Of a stretch of 64,000 bases of DNA, positions 53,304-63,088 are shown in pieces (the stretch's first letter is position 1; each line of letters begins with the position of its first letter). The stretch comes from Cyanobacteria bacterium FACHB-471 (GTDB lineage: Bacteria; Cyanobacteriota; Cyanobacteriia; Elainellales; Elainellaceae): assembly GCA_014695345.1 (NCBI GenBank), contig JACJOC010000095.1:86473-150472 (forward strand), in the 5' to 3' direction. The notes beneath the pieces were generated by a model. It saw only the letters and a program-made list of their open reading frames with translations. It was not told the origin of the DNA and made no database searches. Made by a program: the position numbers and the translations under genes.

Positions 53304-54056
53304 CTAATCCTCAAAAAACGTCTCTGCCAACCCCAGATAGCGAATTCCGGCTGGGCTAATGTCAAAGCGGCAGGGAAGAACCTGTAAGCCGAGGGCGATC
53401 GCCTCCCTCAGCAGCTTTCCGTAAGTCGGATCAGCGCTGTCACCTGGGGCGAAATGGGTGCAGTCGCCGCGATTGATGAAATAGAGCATTACCGCTTTGG
53501 CTTTGGGCAAGAGGGCGGTTAGCTCAATCAGATGTTTTTGCCCGCGTGTGGTGACGGTATCAGGAAACAGCGCCAGTTTTCCCTGTGTCCAGGTGGTGTT
53601 TTTCACTTCTACGTAAATGGGTGGAGCGGATTCGTCACCCATCAGCAAAAAATCGACTCGGCTTTTTTGGTCTGCCCCATAGCGCACTTCTGGCAAAATC
53701 TGGCTGTAGTCGCTCAGGGGAAAGAGCTTTGCTTCTAGTGCCGATTTGATGACGCGATTGGGCAAGGCAGTATTGACTCCTGCCCAGGTTAGTGTGTCTT
53801 CAACCTGAATCAGTTCCCAGGTGTAAGGGAGCTTGCGAGTTGGGCTGTCGCTGCGAGACACCTGAACCCGGCTGCCAATCTTGCAAACGCCCGTCATGGG
53901 TCCGGTGTTGGGACAATGAGCAGTGATAGTTTCGCCCGAATCTAGCTCAATGTCAGCAAAAAAGCGCTTGTAGCGCTTCAATAAGATACCTGGATAAAGA
54001 GTTGGGTAAGGATAAAACCAATCGCTCGTTGTATCAGCTTGTTGCACGTTTACCAA
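53304..54056 (-). CDS. sfsA: Sugar fermentation stimulation protein SfsA
   Basis: 250 aa from the TTG at 54056 or 247 from a GTG at 54047. The SfsA family pattern is clear: LLKRYKRFFADIELDSGE, HCPNTGPMTGVC, SRVDFLLMG, YVEVKNTTW and FPDTVTTRGQKHL. The last three carry the nuclease-like Asp-Glu-Lys core, so DNA binding or cleavage is expected from the fold. Its precise cell role is unsettled. The start lies within a few bases of the restored end of the broken vapC, suggesting a former operon. Confidence 0.93.
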   Translation of the reverse strand: MVNVQQADTTSDWFYPYPTLYPGILLKRYKRFFADIELDSGETITAHCPNTGPMTGVCKIGSRVQVSRSDSPTRKLPYTWELIQVEDTLTWAGVNTALPNRVIKSALEAKLFPLSDYSQILPEVRYGADQKSRVDFLLMGDESAPPIYVEVKNTTWTQGKLALFPDTVTTRGQKHLIELTALLPKAKAVMLYFINRGDCTHFAPGDSADPTYGKLLREAIALGLQVLPCRFDISPAGIRYLGLAETFFED

Positions 54057-54435
54057 AGTAGGGTTGTAGAGTAACTCTTGAATTCATCGTCTTTTGTTAC
54101 CACGGGAATATTCTCGTCAAGCTTTGCGCGAGTATGAGTCGATCAAATGGATCTCTGTGATGAAAAGGCAGTTTCGTTAGCTCATCCAAGTGTTCTGGCT
54201 GTATTTCAAGCAGCTCAATGGCGTTACCATACACTTCTCGTTCAACTAGCTCAGTCAGTGTCATCTTGAGTTCTAGTTTGCCAATGCTACTCTTAATCGC
54301 TATTTCCCAAAGACTTGCAACACTCAAAAATCTCTGATTTGCCTGTTCCTCAATCAGATTTCTTGCCAGCTCACTGAGAGTAGAATTGCCTTCGATAAAC
54401 CACAGAAACGCATGTGTATCGAGCAAGAGCTTCAC
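54050..54435 (-). pseudogene. vapC: VapC-type PIN toxin, frameshifted near the 3' end
   Basis: The PIN frame starts LLLDTHAFLWF, has SVASLWEIAIK and HRDPFDRLILAQ (acidic residues D6, E44, D95, D98), then runs out at SLTRIFPW with an early stop at 54097. In the next frame the DNA encodes ENIPVVTKDDEFKSYS and ends LLW with a stop at 54050-54052, the usual PIN C-terminus. One missing base near 54117 explains this and would give 128 residues. All four acidic residues precede the break, but the last strand and helix of the fold are lost. It could also be a sequencing error. It overlaps the antitoxin by four bases. Confidence 0.75.
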
Positions 54436-54659
54436 GGAGCATATTCCTCAAAGTCCTCCAGTGGCTGATCAAAATCCTCTGCCATCTTTACCAATCCTCT
54501 AGCACTACCAAATTTTGGAATTGCCCTTACAGTGCTGATTGGCATAATTTTAAAAGAGGTACCGTCGCTGCGGGTTATGATCACTTCTTCTCCATTTGCC
54601 GCTTCTTCAATTAGCTTTGCCAATTGAGTTTCAGCTTCTTTTAAGTTGACTTGATGCAT
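54432..54659 (-). CDS. Phd/YefM-type antitoxin
   Basis: 75 aa. MHQVNLKEAETQLAKLIEEAANGEEVIITR is, in pieces, the Phd/YefM N-terminal dimer and DNA-binding region; the acidic C-terminus (AEDFDQPLEDFEEYAP) would wrap the toxin. Its stop codon overlaps the vapC start by four bases (ATGA), the normal translational coupling. If the toxin is dead, the antitoxin remains intact as a relic or repressor. Confidence 0.88.
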   Translation of the reverse strand: MHQVNLKEAETQLAKLIEEAANGEEVIITRSDGTSFKIMPISTVRAIPKFGSARGLVKMAEDFDQPLEDFEEYAP

Positions 54660-54767
54660 GGGTGATTCCTAAAAAGAACCAGTCTCCTAATATAGTCGAT
54701 GCTTGCTGTGATAAGCGTCTTTCTTGCCCAAACACTCCGTGAAAGAAATTGGAATGAAACTAGATGT

Positions 54768-55307
54768 TCATGGATTAGGGGCTTCTAGCTTGAAGAGTTC
54801 TAGCTCTTTTCCGTAATACTGTTGAGTGCGTCCGAGGGGAGACATCCCTAGTCGTTGGGTGACCTGGATAGAGGCGGTGTTTTCGGGGTTGACGACAGCG
54901 TAGATGACGGGCAGTTTCAGCACGTTAAATCCGTAGTTCAGGACAGCCTGCCCTGCTTCAGTAGCGTATCCTTTGCCCCAGGCGGCTTTTTTAAGGTGCC
55001 AGCCGACTTCAATTTCTGAGGTGAGGTTTCCGTCGTTGTCGGGCAGTTGTTTGAGAATAACAGTTCCAAAGATTTCGCCAGTTTCTTTGTCGGCGATCGC
55101 CCAAAATCCAGTTCCGTTATTTAGAGCAGCAGTGCGGTCGGTTCTTTGTTGTAGCGATCGCCGCTGAGTTTCAACGCTCTCCTCTTTGCCGCCGCCAATA
55201 AAACGCCTCACTTCAGGATCGCCATAAATCTCAAAAGCTTGCTCTGCGTCATCCTGGGGTATCCAATTCCGAATAACTAGACGCTCAGTTTCAGTCAAAA
55301 TAGCCAT
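54768..55307 (-). CDS. GNAT acetyltransferase, RimJ/RimL type
   Basis: 179 aa. TERLVIRNWIPQDDAEQAFEIYGD starts it, in pieces, followed by WAIADKETGEIFGTVIL, EVGWHLKKAAWGKGYATEAGQAV (acetyl-CoA loop) and NTASIQVTQRLGM. This is the RimJ/RimL branch of GNAT enzymes, which acetylate protein N-termini or small molecules. Substrate unknown. It lies 42 bases downstream of the hybrid kinase on the same strand. Confidence 0.9.
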   Translation of the reverse strand: MAILTETERLVIRNWIPQDDAEQAFEIYGDPEVRRFIGGGKEESVETQRRSLQQRTDRTAALNNGTGFWAIADKETGEIFGTVILKQLPDNDGNLTSEIEVGWHLKKAAWGKGYATEAGQAVLNYGFNVLKLPVIYAVVNPENTASIQVTQRLGMSPLGRTQQYYGKELELFKLEAPNP

Positions 55308-55349
55308 TATTTCTCACTCTCAACCCCTAACCTCCAACCCCCAATTTCC

Positions 55350-58300
55350 CTAAGCCAACAATTGAATAATCGCCTCAACTAACCGTTGAGGCTCAATTGG
55401 CTTTGCCAGGTGCATTTGGAATCCAGCAGATATTGCCCGTTGCTGATCATATTCTGCGGCATAGGCAGTGAGCGCGATCGCTGGAATGTTTCCGCCTTGT
55501 TCGGGCGATCGCGCTCTGATTTGCTCGATCAACATATATCCGTTCATCTCAGGCATTCCAATATCACTTAATAGAATGTGAGGTTGAGCTTTGGGTGGGA
55601 ACTGGTCTAGAGTCTCTAAAGCGTCCCTGGCAGAAGTGGTGGCGATCGCCGTTGCCCCTGCCTGCCTGAGCAGGAAAACCAGCAATTCTCGCGTGTCTGG
55701 CTCATCATCTACAATCAGCACTCGGATACCTGCCAAAGCAGCGGTAAAAGTTGGAATAGGTCCCTCCGAGTACGGGGTGGAATAGAGCCCTAGATTAGCT
55801 GGCGGGGTTGGCGCTGTACCCGAAGTTTCTTCGTCTTGCCAGAGCGGTAGTTTGACCGTGAAGGTAGCACCCTGTCCTTCTCCTGAGCTTTCAGCCCGAA
55901 CGGTACCACCGTGTAGCTCGACCAGATGACGCACGATCGCTAACCCCAGTCCCAGTCCGCCAAATTTGCGTGTGGTAGCGCTATCAGCCTGACGGAAGTA
56001 GTCAAAGATGTAGGGGACAAACTCAGGGTTGATGCCAATGCCACTGTCGCTGACGGTGATTTGAGCGTATGGGTAGGCGATCGCTTCTTCCGATTGCACC
56101 TGTTCCAGGCGGATTTCTACCCTGCCGTCGTTAGGGGTAAATTTGACCGCATTAGACAGCAGATTCCAAACAATTTGCTGGAGTCTGGCCGGGTTCCCTG
56201 AGACTTGAAAGTGTGAGCTTTGTGGTGGTTCGCTCAGAACGGTGAGGTTGGGCTGAGTTGCCGGATTGGTTGGGGTAGCTGCATCCGTTTCGACTGCTTG
56301 TGACTGAGTGGGGGAAGGGATGGCGATCGCCTTAGCCTCTTGCTCAAAGCTTGTATCCATCAGGTGAAAGCTAAGCTGGATAGATTTAGCTTCAGCAGAC
56401 AGGCGCACCGTTTCGATTGCTGCTTCAACCACAGAGATCAGGTTGACCGGACAGAAGTTAAGCTTGAGCTTGCCTTGCAAAATCCGCGATACATCCAGCA
56501 AATCTTCGATCAGTTGGGTTTGCAGTTTGGCATTGCGCTCAATCGTGTCGAGGGCGCGAGTGATCGTCTGAGCATCAAGTTTGCGGTTTTTGAGTAGCTG
56601 AGTCCAGCCTAAAATTGGGTTAAGCGGCGTGCGCAATTCGTGGGAGAGCACAGCGAGAAATTCGTCTTTGACCCGGTTAGCTGATTCGGCGGCACTGCGG
56701 GCGGTTTGCTCGGCAGCATAAAGCTGGGCGCGGGCGATCGCTTGGGCACACTGCTGTCCCAGAGTCAGCATAAAGGCTCGATCTTCTTCGTTAAAAGACT
56801 GGGCAGTTCTAAAGCTTAAGCCCATTGCACCCAGTGTGCGTCCCTCAACATTCAGCGGAATACAGGTGAATGCTTGATTGCCAGTTGTGGCGATCGCATC
56901 GGCAAGGTGAGGATAGTCTGCCACCAATGCTTCGGCGTTTTCCAAAAAAATAGCTTCTCCCGTTCGCACCGTTTTTGCCAGGGGCGTGGGGGCTGTTACG
57001 GAAAAGCTTTGCCAGGGCTGCACCACCTCTGACGGATAGCCGATCGCATTCACCACCCGAATCGACAATCCCTGATCTACCAATAGCGCCACCGAGCCAG
57101 CAGTAGCTCCCAGGGCAGCGATTCCCTGATTCATGACGACATCAGCGACTTGGTGAGGGGTTAGTGCTTCTGAAAGCGCCGCCGTAATTTTTTGCAGTCG
57201 AGCGGTGCGATTAGCCGTTTGTTCTGTAGCCCGCTGAGCTTCCTGGGTAGCGCGATATAGTCTAGCATTGTCAATCGCCAGGGCTGCACGACGGGCTAAA
57301 TCTTCTGCCAGAGACAGGTCGTCCATACTATAGCGTCGCTCTGATGCGGCTATAGCGAGTGAGAGGGTTCCTAAAATTTGCTGACGGGCAATCAGCGGCA
57401 CAATCATTGCAGACTTGAGGGACAACGATTCGACTATTTGCAGATGCTCAGCGTTATGGCTTAACTGTTTTATCAACGCATCAGGAATTTCGGCTAACAG
57501 AACAGACTCGCCTGTTTTTAAGACCTGGGCGATCGGATTTTTTCCTTGTGGGTTGGGGGGATAGTGCTGAAGTTGCTGTGCCCATACTGCCTTTGTTGGG
57601 TCTGCATGAGCAATAGGCAGGCGAGAAATCGTGCCGTCAAAGTTGAGCAGGTCTACCGTACACCAGTCTGCCATCTCTGGAACGGCAATCTGGGCAACCC
57701 GATCCAGCGTAGTTTGATAGTCCAGAGAGGTGGACAAGTCAATGCTGGTTTCGGCAAGGTAGCGCAGGGTTTGCTCAATTCGTTTGCGCTCTGTCAGGTC
57801 TACGATAAACCCAATTCCTGTCTTGGAATCTTCTAGTCGAGCGCCTGCAACCAGGACAGACACGCGGCTCCCGTCTTTACGAATGTATTCTTTTTCGTAA
57901 GGAGCGCAGGCATCGGAGGAAAGGCTTTGACGTCCAGCCTGTTCGTCCAAATGGTGATATTCAGGTGGAGTAATGGACTCAAGCTGGAGTTGCCCCGCCT
58001 GCAAGTCTGCTCGCGTGTAGCCAATCAAGTTTAAGAAGGCATCGTTGGCATCGAGGATGTTGCCCTGCAGGTCGCCAAAGTTAATGCCAATAATGTTGGA
58101 TTCAAACAGCCGCCGAAAGCGAGATTCGCTGGCTCGAAGGGCATCTTCAGACTGTTTGCGATCGCTAATATCGGTCAGCATGGTTAACGTTCCAGCAAAC
58201 TCACCACGCTGATTCAAAATTGGGCTAGCTGAAACTAGCACCCATAGATCTGAGCCATCTTTGCGAAGAACGCGAAAGTCAAATTGCTCTTTAATTCCCT

Positions 58301-58874
58301 GCTTGCGGCGTTCGATCCGATATTCAGCCTCAACCCGCCCTGCCTGATCCATAAAATCAAACAAAGAGCGGTTTTGCATCTCTTCCAGGCTGTAGCCCAG
58401 CATTTCAGCTAACCGTTGATTGGCGTACTCGGTACGTAAGTTGGCATCCAGTAGCCAGATCCCTTCATAGGAGGTATCCAGGATTTGCCGATACCGATCC
58501 TCACTCGTTTGCAATTGAGCCAGAGCGGTTTTAGCTCTTTGCTTGGAATTTCGCAAGTCGGCATTTAAGCTGCTGATCAGAAGTCCAACCAGCCCAAATG
58601 TGATTAGCTGAAAGCGGTCAGCCTGGCTGTCAACGACGAATGAATAGAGGGGCGGAATAAAGAAAAAGGCGATCGCCAGACAAGACAGTATCGTTGCAGT
58701 CAGTCCACCTGTCAGCCCACCAAACCAGGCACTCACCGTCACCGCCGCAAAAAACAAAATCAGAATTTTAGGCTGAATCAACGCCCCCAGCCAGATTGTG
58801 AGCACCAAAGCCAGCCCAACGGACAAAGCAGCTACGCCACAGCGCTGGAGTGAGGAACGGGTGACATTGAGCAT
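55350..58874 (-). CDS. Hybrid histidine kinase with DUF4118, two PAS, two GAF, kinase and receiver
   Basis: 1174 aa from the ATG at 58874; an in-frame TTG further upstream is weaker. Four membrane helices at the N-terminus match the KdpD-type DUF4118 sensor. Two PAS domains (each with a PAC-like end such as TDISDRKQ and VDLTERKR) are followed by two GAF domains. The kinase core has FLAVLSHELRTPLNP (His) and NLLSNAVKFTP, DSGIGI and GGLGLGLAIV. The C-terminal receiver shows VDDEPDTREL and the phospho-acceptor DIGMPEMNGY, then Lys in HLAKP. Ligands are unknown. It may relay to a partner elsewhere. Confidence 0.92.
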   Translation of the reverse strand: MLNVTRSSLQRCGVAALSVGLALVLTIWLGALIQPKILILFFAAVTVSAWFGGLTGGLTATILSCLAIAFFFIPPLYSFVVDSQADRFQLITFGLVGLLISSLNADLRNSKQRAKTALAQLQTSEDRYRQILDTSYEGIWLLDANLRTEYANQRLAEMLGYSLEEMQNRSLFDFMDQAGRVEAEYRIERRKQGIKEQFDFRVLRKDGSDLWVLVSASPILNQRGEFAGTLTMLTDISDRKQSEDALRASESRFRRLFESNIIGINFGDLQGNILDANDAFLNLIGYTRADLQAGQLQLESITPPEYHHLDEQAGRQSLSSDACAPYEKEYIRKDGSRVSVLVAGARLEDSKTGIGFIVDLTERKRIEQTLRYLAETSIDLSTSLDYQTTLDRVAQIAVPEMADWCTVDLLNFDGTISRLPIAHADPTKAVWAQQLQHYPPNPQGKNPIAQVLKTGESVLLAEIPDALIKQLSHNAEHLQIVESLSLKSAMIVPLIARQQILGTLSLAIAASERRYSMDDLSLAEDLARRAALAIDNARLYRATQEAQRATEQTANRTARLQKITAALSEALTPHQVADVVMNQGIAALGATAGSVALLVDQGLSIRVVNAIGYPSEVVQPWQSFSVTAPTPLAKTVRTGEAIFLENAEALVADYPHLADAIATTGNQAFTCIPLNVEGRTLGAMGLSFRTAQSFNEEDRAFMLTLGQQCAQAIARAQLYAAEQTARSAAESANRVKDEFLAVLSHELRTPLNPILGWTQLLKNRKLDAQTITRALDTIERNAKLQTQLIEDLLDVSRILQGKLKLNFCPVNLISVVEAAIETVRLSAEAKSIQLSFHLMDTSFEQEAKAIAIPSPTQSQAVETDAATPTNPATQPNLTVLSEPPQSSHFQVSGNPARLQQIVWNLLSNAVKFTPNDGRVEIRLEQVQSEEAIAYPYAQITVSDSGIGINPEFVPYIFDYFRQADSATTRKFGGLGLGLAIVRHLVELHGGTVRAESSGEGQGATFTVKLPLWQDEETSGTAPTPPANLGLYSTPYSEGPIPTFTAALAGIRVLIVDDEPDTRELLVFLLRQAGATAIATTSARDALETLDQFPPKAQPHILLSDIGMPEMNGYMLIEQIRARSPEQGGNIPAIALTAYAAEYDQQRAISAGFQMHLAKPIEPQRLVEAIIQLLA

Positions 58875-58996
58875 AGTGACGAGTTGCCTGGTCCTCAAAC
58901 TATGGACGGGTGTAGCTCTGCTTACCTTAAGGGGGATGACAGGTTTTACACACCGTTCCAAGGAAACATTTATCGATTTAACTCATAAGCACCCCT

Positions 58997-59788
58997 TCAG
59001 CCCGTAAGCCTGGTAACACGTTCGTTTAGCCGAGGTTTACCAAAGCGTCTCCAGGCACTGCCGCCGCGCAAAAATAGCTCCATCCAGCGGGTCGGTTTAC
59101 CATCAGAGCTTGACCATCCAGAGCTTCCTGGCGAAAAGGCTAACGTTCCTTCTGGTACTTTAAAGCTGCCATCTGAGTAAATTGCATCACTCACAACATC
59201 CCCAATCCGAATTACAACTTTTGTTTGGGGTTCCAAGTTAATGCTGTAATCGGGAATGGTGGTTTTGATGTTGCCGTAGCCGTCTACCCAGGCGATGCGA
59301 TCGAGTGGGGCATCTGGCAACTGAGCAGGGTTGAGCGGCTCGCCCAACACGCTAAAGTCTCCCTGGGCGATCGCCGCCGCCGCTGGAGGAAACACATCTC
59401 GCGAGCGAAACTGCGACCCACCGCGTGACACGTTCACCGTCTGCAACACCTTGGCGTGATTCTTGATAAAAGAGAGGGTATAGCCTGCATTCACTCCAAC
59501 TACTTTTACGCCATTGGGCAACAATGCATAGGTTAACCCTTCTCCTTCGTTGTCTTGCCGTGCATCTGGGTCATCTTGACGTGGCGCACAGTTGTGATAG
59601 ATCAGACGCTCAGCCGGTCCAGGATTGAGCCCCAGTTGGGCAATCCAAAACCCGGTAGACAGCGTGTTAAACGGAGGCACTGAAAGAGGATGAATTTGAG
59701 CTTGTGGTAGCGATTGGAGTAACCGCTGTGTCACTTCGGTAAAGGCCGGATCGCCCGTACCATAATCTGCAATTAAGCAGATAAACAT
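58997..59788 (-). CDS. SAM hydroxide adenosyltransferase family protein (DUF62)
   Basis: 263 aa from the ATG at 59788, with GGAG six bases upstream; longer starts are less likely. It starts FICLIADYGTGDPAFTEV, with the conserved Asp of SAM-hydrolysing enzymes of the duf62/fluorinase superfamily. VVGVNAGYTL and WVDGYGNIKTTI also fit. Most members hydrolyse S-adenosylmethionine to adenosine and methionine; halide use is rare. The exact reaction is inferred. The MFS gene lies upstream on the same strand, 66 bases away. Confidence 0.85.
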   Translation of the reverse strand: MFICLIADYGTGDPAFTEVTQRLLQSLPQAQIHPLSVPPFNTLSTGFWIAQLGLNPGPAERLIYHNCAPRQDDPDARQDNEGEGLTYALLPNGVKVVGVNAGYTLSFIKNHAKVLQTVNVSRGGSQFRSRDVFPPAAAAIAQGDFSVLGEPLNPAQLPDAPLDRIAWVDGYGNIKTTIPDYSINLEPQTKVVIRIGDVVSDAIYSDGSFKVPEGTLAFSPGSSGWSSSDGKPTRWMELFLRGGSAWRRFGKPRLNERVTRLTG

Positions 59789-59854
59789 ACTCCTCTCCTT
59801 TTGTCTCAAGTGATAACAAGTTTACTTGGGCAGTACGAACATAGAACAGACATA

Positions 59855-61084
59855 TCAGCCGGTTGCAGCGCTATGTTCTGGCTTGAGCACCGTAACACAA
59901 ATTGCTGCGACTAAAAGAGAAATTAGCCCAAGCCAAATTCCAGTCGTAACAGACAGTGCTTCTGGCTTGCCAAAGAATATACTAAATGCACTGGCAGTGG
60001 CTGCGGCTCCACCAAAAAACAAGCCGATCGCCAACCCTGCGTGCCTCGGAGAGACAACCGACAACACTAGGGGGAATGTTCCGTTGGATACCAGGCTATA
60101 AGCAATTCCTAAGCCGATCGCCAGGATGATTGCCATAGGAGAACTGACAGTGAGTCTGAGCAACACCAGCAAGGCCGCGATCGCCCCCAGACCAACCAGC
60201 ATGGCTCTAGAATTGCCTATCCGAGCAGCAATTAAACCCGCTGGAATGGCAAAAGCGGCGATCGCCAGGAAAACCAAGCCAATGAAGAAGGGTGGATTGC
60301 TATCGGGCAGTTGTGCTTTGAGCACTTTAGGAAAAATTTCGATCGCCAGTCGAAACACTAACGTCACCGTTGCACCGATGCCAAAAATGAGTCCCAAAGA
60401 GAGCAGTGAAGGACGGATTGCAGCCGTATTTCTCAAGCCCGAGATTGCCATTGAAGGTGGGTTGAAAAACCTCAAACACGCTACCGTCACCAACAGCAGA
60501 ATTGCTACAGCAATAAAGGTTGTCCCATAACCCAACTCACGCAGGGCTGCGCTTCCCAGTGGTGTTACGGCTCCGGCCAGCCCTGCTGCCAAGGTGAGTA
60601 AACTTGCTGCTTGAGGCAGGCGCACCGTAGCAGCATAGTGTCTCAGCAGCGCCAAGGCTGGACTGCGAAGGATGCCAATGGCGATCGCCCATAAAATTAA
60701 CAGCACGGGCACCAACCAGCGGATAGAACCATTGGGTTGAGTTGCTCCTATGTTGGTCACAAGTAAGGGAATGATCGCAAATAGGGCTGCGGTCAACGCA
60801 GCGCCAACCCAGATCAATGGAAAGCGGTTACGTTGACGTTGTTGAGTTTGATCAGAAAGTCGTCCCGCTAGGGGTTCTAGGGCGATCGCCAGCAAAGTTT
60901 CAATTAACAGCAGTTGTGGCGCAAAGGTAGGCGCAAACCCCAATTGCGTCACAAGCTCTGCTAAATGCACGCGATACACAACCCAGCTTAAGGTAATTGA
61001 GCCATATACAGTAGCCAGTGCAGCCACAGGTAGCCATAAAACAACAGCTTGTGATTGAGCTAAAGAAAGTTGGTTCGCTTTCAT
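59855..61084 (-). CDS. MFS transporter
   Basis: 409 aa from the ATG at 61084; the frame is open to 61234 but those codons lack a start signal and would add an unlikely polar extension. About 12 membrane helices. The loop between helices 2 and 3 reads PLAGRLSDQTQQRQRNR, the MFS signature. The substrate is unknown. It may be co-transcribed with the SAM hydroxide adenosyltransferase gene. Confidence 0.88.
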   Translation of the reverse strand: MKANQLSLAQSQAVVLWLPVAALATVYGSITLSWVVYRVHLAELVTQLGFAPTFAPQLLLIETLLAIALEPLAGRLSDQTQQRQRNRFPLIWVGAALTAALFAIIPLLVTNIGATQPNGSIRWLVPVLLILWAIAIGILRSPALALLRHYAATVRLPQAASLLTLAAGLAGAVTPLGSAALRELGYGTTFIAVAILLLVTVACLRFFNPPSMAISGLRNTAAIRPSLLSLGLIFGIGATVTLVFRLAIEIFPKVLKAQLPDSNPPFFIGLVFLAIAAFAIPAGLIAARIGNSRAMLVGLGAIAALLVLLRLTVSSPMAIILAIGLGIAYSLVSNGTFPLVLSVVSPRHAGLAIGLFFGGAAATASAFSIFFGKPEALSVTTGIWLGLISLLVAAICVTVLKPEHSAATG

Positions 61085-61587
61085 AGTCTTGCACCATGTA
61101 TTCCTCAAAGTATTTCTCAAAAAAGAGAGTGACGATCTATAAAAGGGTGCTACAAGTTGACCACACCTTATCACCGATTCATTGCTGTAAATATTACCTT
61201 TTACATTTTTCTGACCTAGTCGTTCAAAAAGCATCTGACCTTTTCTGACTTTCTCATGCTGATCAAATCAAAAAGGTGCCCTAACTTGTATTCATGGGTT
61301 AAACAAACCCGATGAACAAGCCTTCCACAGAGAGAACCTTCAAACAACATGGCAAATTACTCAGAAAAGTTTCTGAAACGAATTCGCTAACTAAGGTTTG
61401 ATTCTCTAATCTGCAAACGGTTTAGTCGAGAAATACCTTCAAATCCTATTTGTTTCTCTCACTCTCATCGTTAGCAGATATCTAAACGCTCTTTCCCCCA
61501 ACGAAAGACCTGCAATCTCAGGGCAACTGTTGCCCACAGACTGACTTGCTTTCCTAACCCGACTAAATGTGAAAAGGAGAAACCGAC
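61085..61587. other. Intergenic region between divergent MFS and RTX genes
   Basis: 503 bases. It must contain the promoters of both genes. No ORF or hairpin of note is seen. AAGGAG directly precedes the RTX ATG. Confidence 0.4.
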
Positions 61588-63024
61588 ATGACTATTAAAG
61601 GCACCAACAACGGCGAAACTATTATTGGAACTGATCTAGCTGATGTAATTTTGGCGTACGGTGGCAACGATACTGTTTATGCCAAAGGAGGCAATGATAT
61701 CGTCAGAGGTGGCAAAGGAAACGACAAGATTTACGGTGGAGACGGCAAAGATGCCCTCTACGGAGAGTACGGAAATGATGTTGTCGTAGGCAATCGCGGT
61801 GACGACAAAATGTATGGTCAAGCAGGCAACGATGTTCTCGTTTGGAACAATGGCGACGGCAGCGACCTGATGAACGGTGGCATTGGTTATGACGTGATTC
61901 AGGTGAATGGCGCACGTGAGCAGGGAGATGAGTTCACCCTAAAAGCACAAGGTGGCAAAGCCATCTTTGACCGAGTTAATTTAGTTCCGTTCACACTCAC
62001 TGTTGACGAAGCGGAAGCCTTCCATATCAATGGTTTAGGTGGTAATGACAGCTTGGATGTCGATAGCCTCACAGGGACTGATGTCAAACTGGTGAAATTT
62101 TCTGGAGGTGACGGCTATGATAAGTTAGATGCAAGTGATTCTGAAACCAAAGTCATCGCCTATGGGGATGCAGGTAATGATTTGCTGATTGGTAGCGGTG
62201 TTCATGACTACCTCTATGGGGGCAAAGGTCACGACGTAGTAGTGGGCGATCGCGGCAATGACAGAATGTATGGTCAGCAAGGCAACGACCGTCTCGTCTG
62301 GAACAATGGTGACGGTAGCGACCTGATGGACGGTGGAGTTGGCTACGATGTAATCGAAGTCAACGGCGCACGCCAGCAGGGAGATGAGTTCACCCTGAAA
62401 GCAGAAGGCGGCAAAGCCATCTTTGACCGAATTAACTTAGTTCCTTTCACACTCACCGTTGATAATGCTGAAGCCTTCAAAGTGAGTGGATTGGGCGGCG
62501 ATGACAGCTTCGTTGTCGATGACCTCACAGGCACCGATGTAAGATCGGTAAGATTCTATGGGGGAGAAGGCAACGATACGTTTGACGGCAAGAATACCAA
62601 AACTCCGCTCACTCTTTACGGTGATGCAGGTGATGATACCCTGACTGGTGGTAAATACCACGACACCATCAAAGGTGGGGATGGCAAAGACTGGCTCACA
62701 GGAGGCGGTGGTGCTGACAAATTTGTCTACGACAATCCCTTCCAAGGAATTGACACCATCACTGACTTCGTAGCGGGCAAAGATACCATCGTTGTCTCTG
62801 CTGCGGGCTTCCGGGGTGGTCTAGTCGCAAATACGGTGCTTGCTGCGTCTCAGTTTACGTTAGGTTCGTCCGCTGGAGATGCGAGCGATCGCTTCATCTA
62901 CAACAACAACACGGGTGCTCTGTACTGGGATTTGGATGGTACAGGAGCTGTCGGACAGATTAAACTCGCAACGCTGTCTGGCAAACCTGCTCTCAACTAC
63001 ACTGACATCTCTGTTGTAGCCTAA
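61588..63024 (+). CDS. RTX (hemolysin-type calcium-binding) protein with internal duplication
   Basis: 478 aa. GGxGNDxxxG nonapeptides occur throughout (e.g. GGNDTVYAKGGND, GGDGKDALYGEYGND), which bind calcium once outside the cell. Residues 58-203 and 210-355 are a near-perfect duplication, spaced 152 residues, each with two RTX clusters around a non-RTX module (WNNGDGSDLM, FTLKAxGGKAIFDR, VPFTLTVD). The C-terminus (ADKFVYDN... then LYWDLDGTGAVG) resembles C-terminal type I secretion signals. No signal peptide. No HlyB/HlyD genes are present. It is probably secreted or on the surface. Confidence 0.88.
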   Translation: MTIKGTNNGETIIGTDLADVILAYGGNDTVYAKGGNDIVRGGKGNDKIYGGDGKDALYGEYGNDVVVGNRGDDKMYGQAGNDVLVWNNGDGSDLMNGGIGYDVIQVNGAREQGDEFTLKAQGGKAIFDRVNLVPFTLTVDEAEAFHINGLGGNDSLDVDSLTGTDVKLVKFSGGDGYDKLDASDSETKVIAYGDAGNDLLIGSGVHDYLYGGKGHDVVVGDRGNDRMYGQQGNDRLVWNNGDGSDLMDGGVGYDVIEVNGARQQGDEFTLKAEGGKAIFDRINLVPFTLTVDNAEAFKVSGLGGDDSFVVDDLTGTDVRSVRFYGGEGNDTFDGKNTKTPLTLYGDAGDDTLTGGKYHDTIKGGDGKDWLTGGGGADKFVYDNPFQGIDTITDFVAGKDTIVVSAAGFRGGLVANTVLAASQFTLGSSAGDASDRFIYNNNTGALYWDLDGTGAVGQIKLATLSGKPALNYTDISVVA

Positions 63025-63058
63025 AGCGCAAACTAACTAATCACACTATCCTCTTGTG

Positions 63059-63088
63059 TAGGGGCTTGGCATTGCCAAGCCCCTATTT
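63059..63088 (+). terminator. Hairpin terminator after the RTX gene
   Basis: A TAGGGGCTTGGCA arm (63059-63071) pairs with 63073-63085, nearly without loop (in practice the CATTG tip opens), and is followed by TTTCT. It ends the RTX transcript. Confidence 0.7.

Noticed and set aside
54050..54659. Defence island around the toxin-antitoxin pair
   Set aside because: Neighbours are SfsA and a GNAT enzyme; no restriction, Abi, CBASS or other defence genes are visible.
58997..59788. Fluorinase or chlorinase call
   Set aside because: The family is mostly SAM-hydrolysing; halogenase-specific residues cannot be confirmed by eye.
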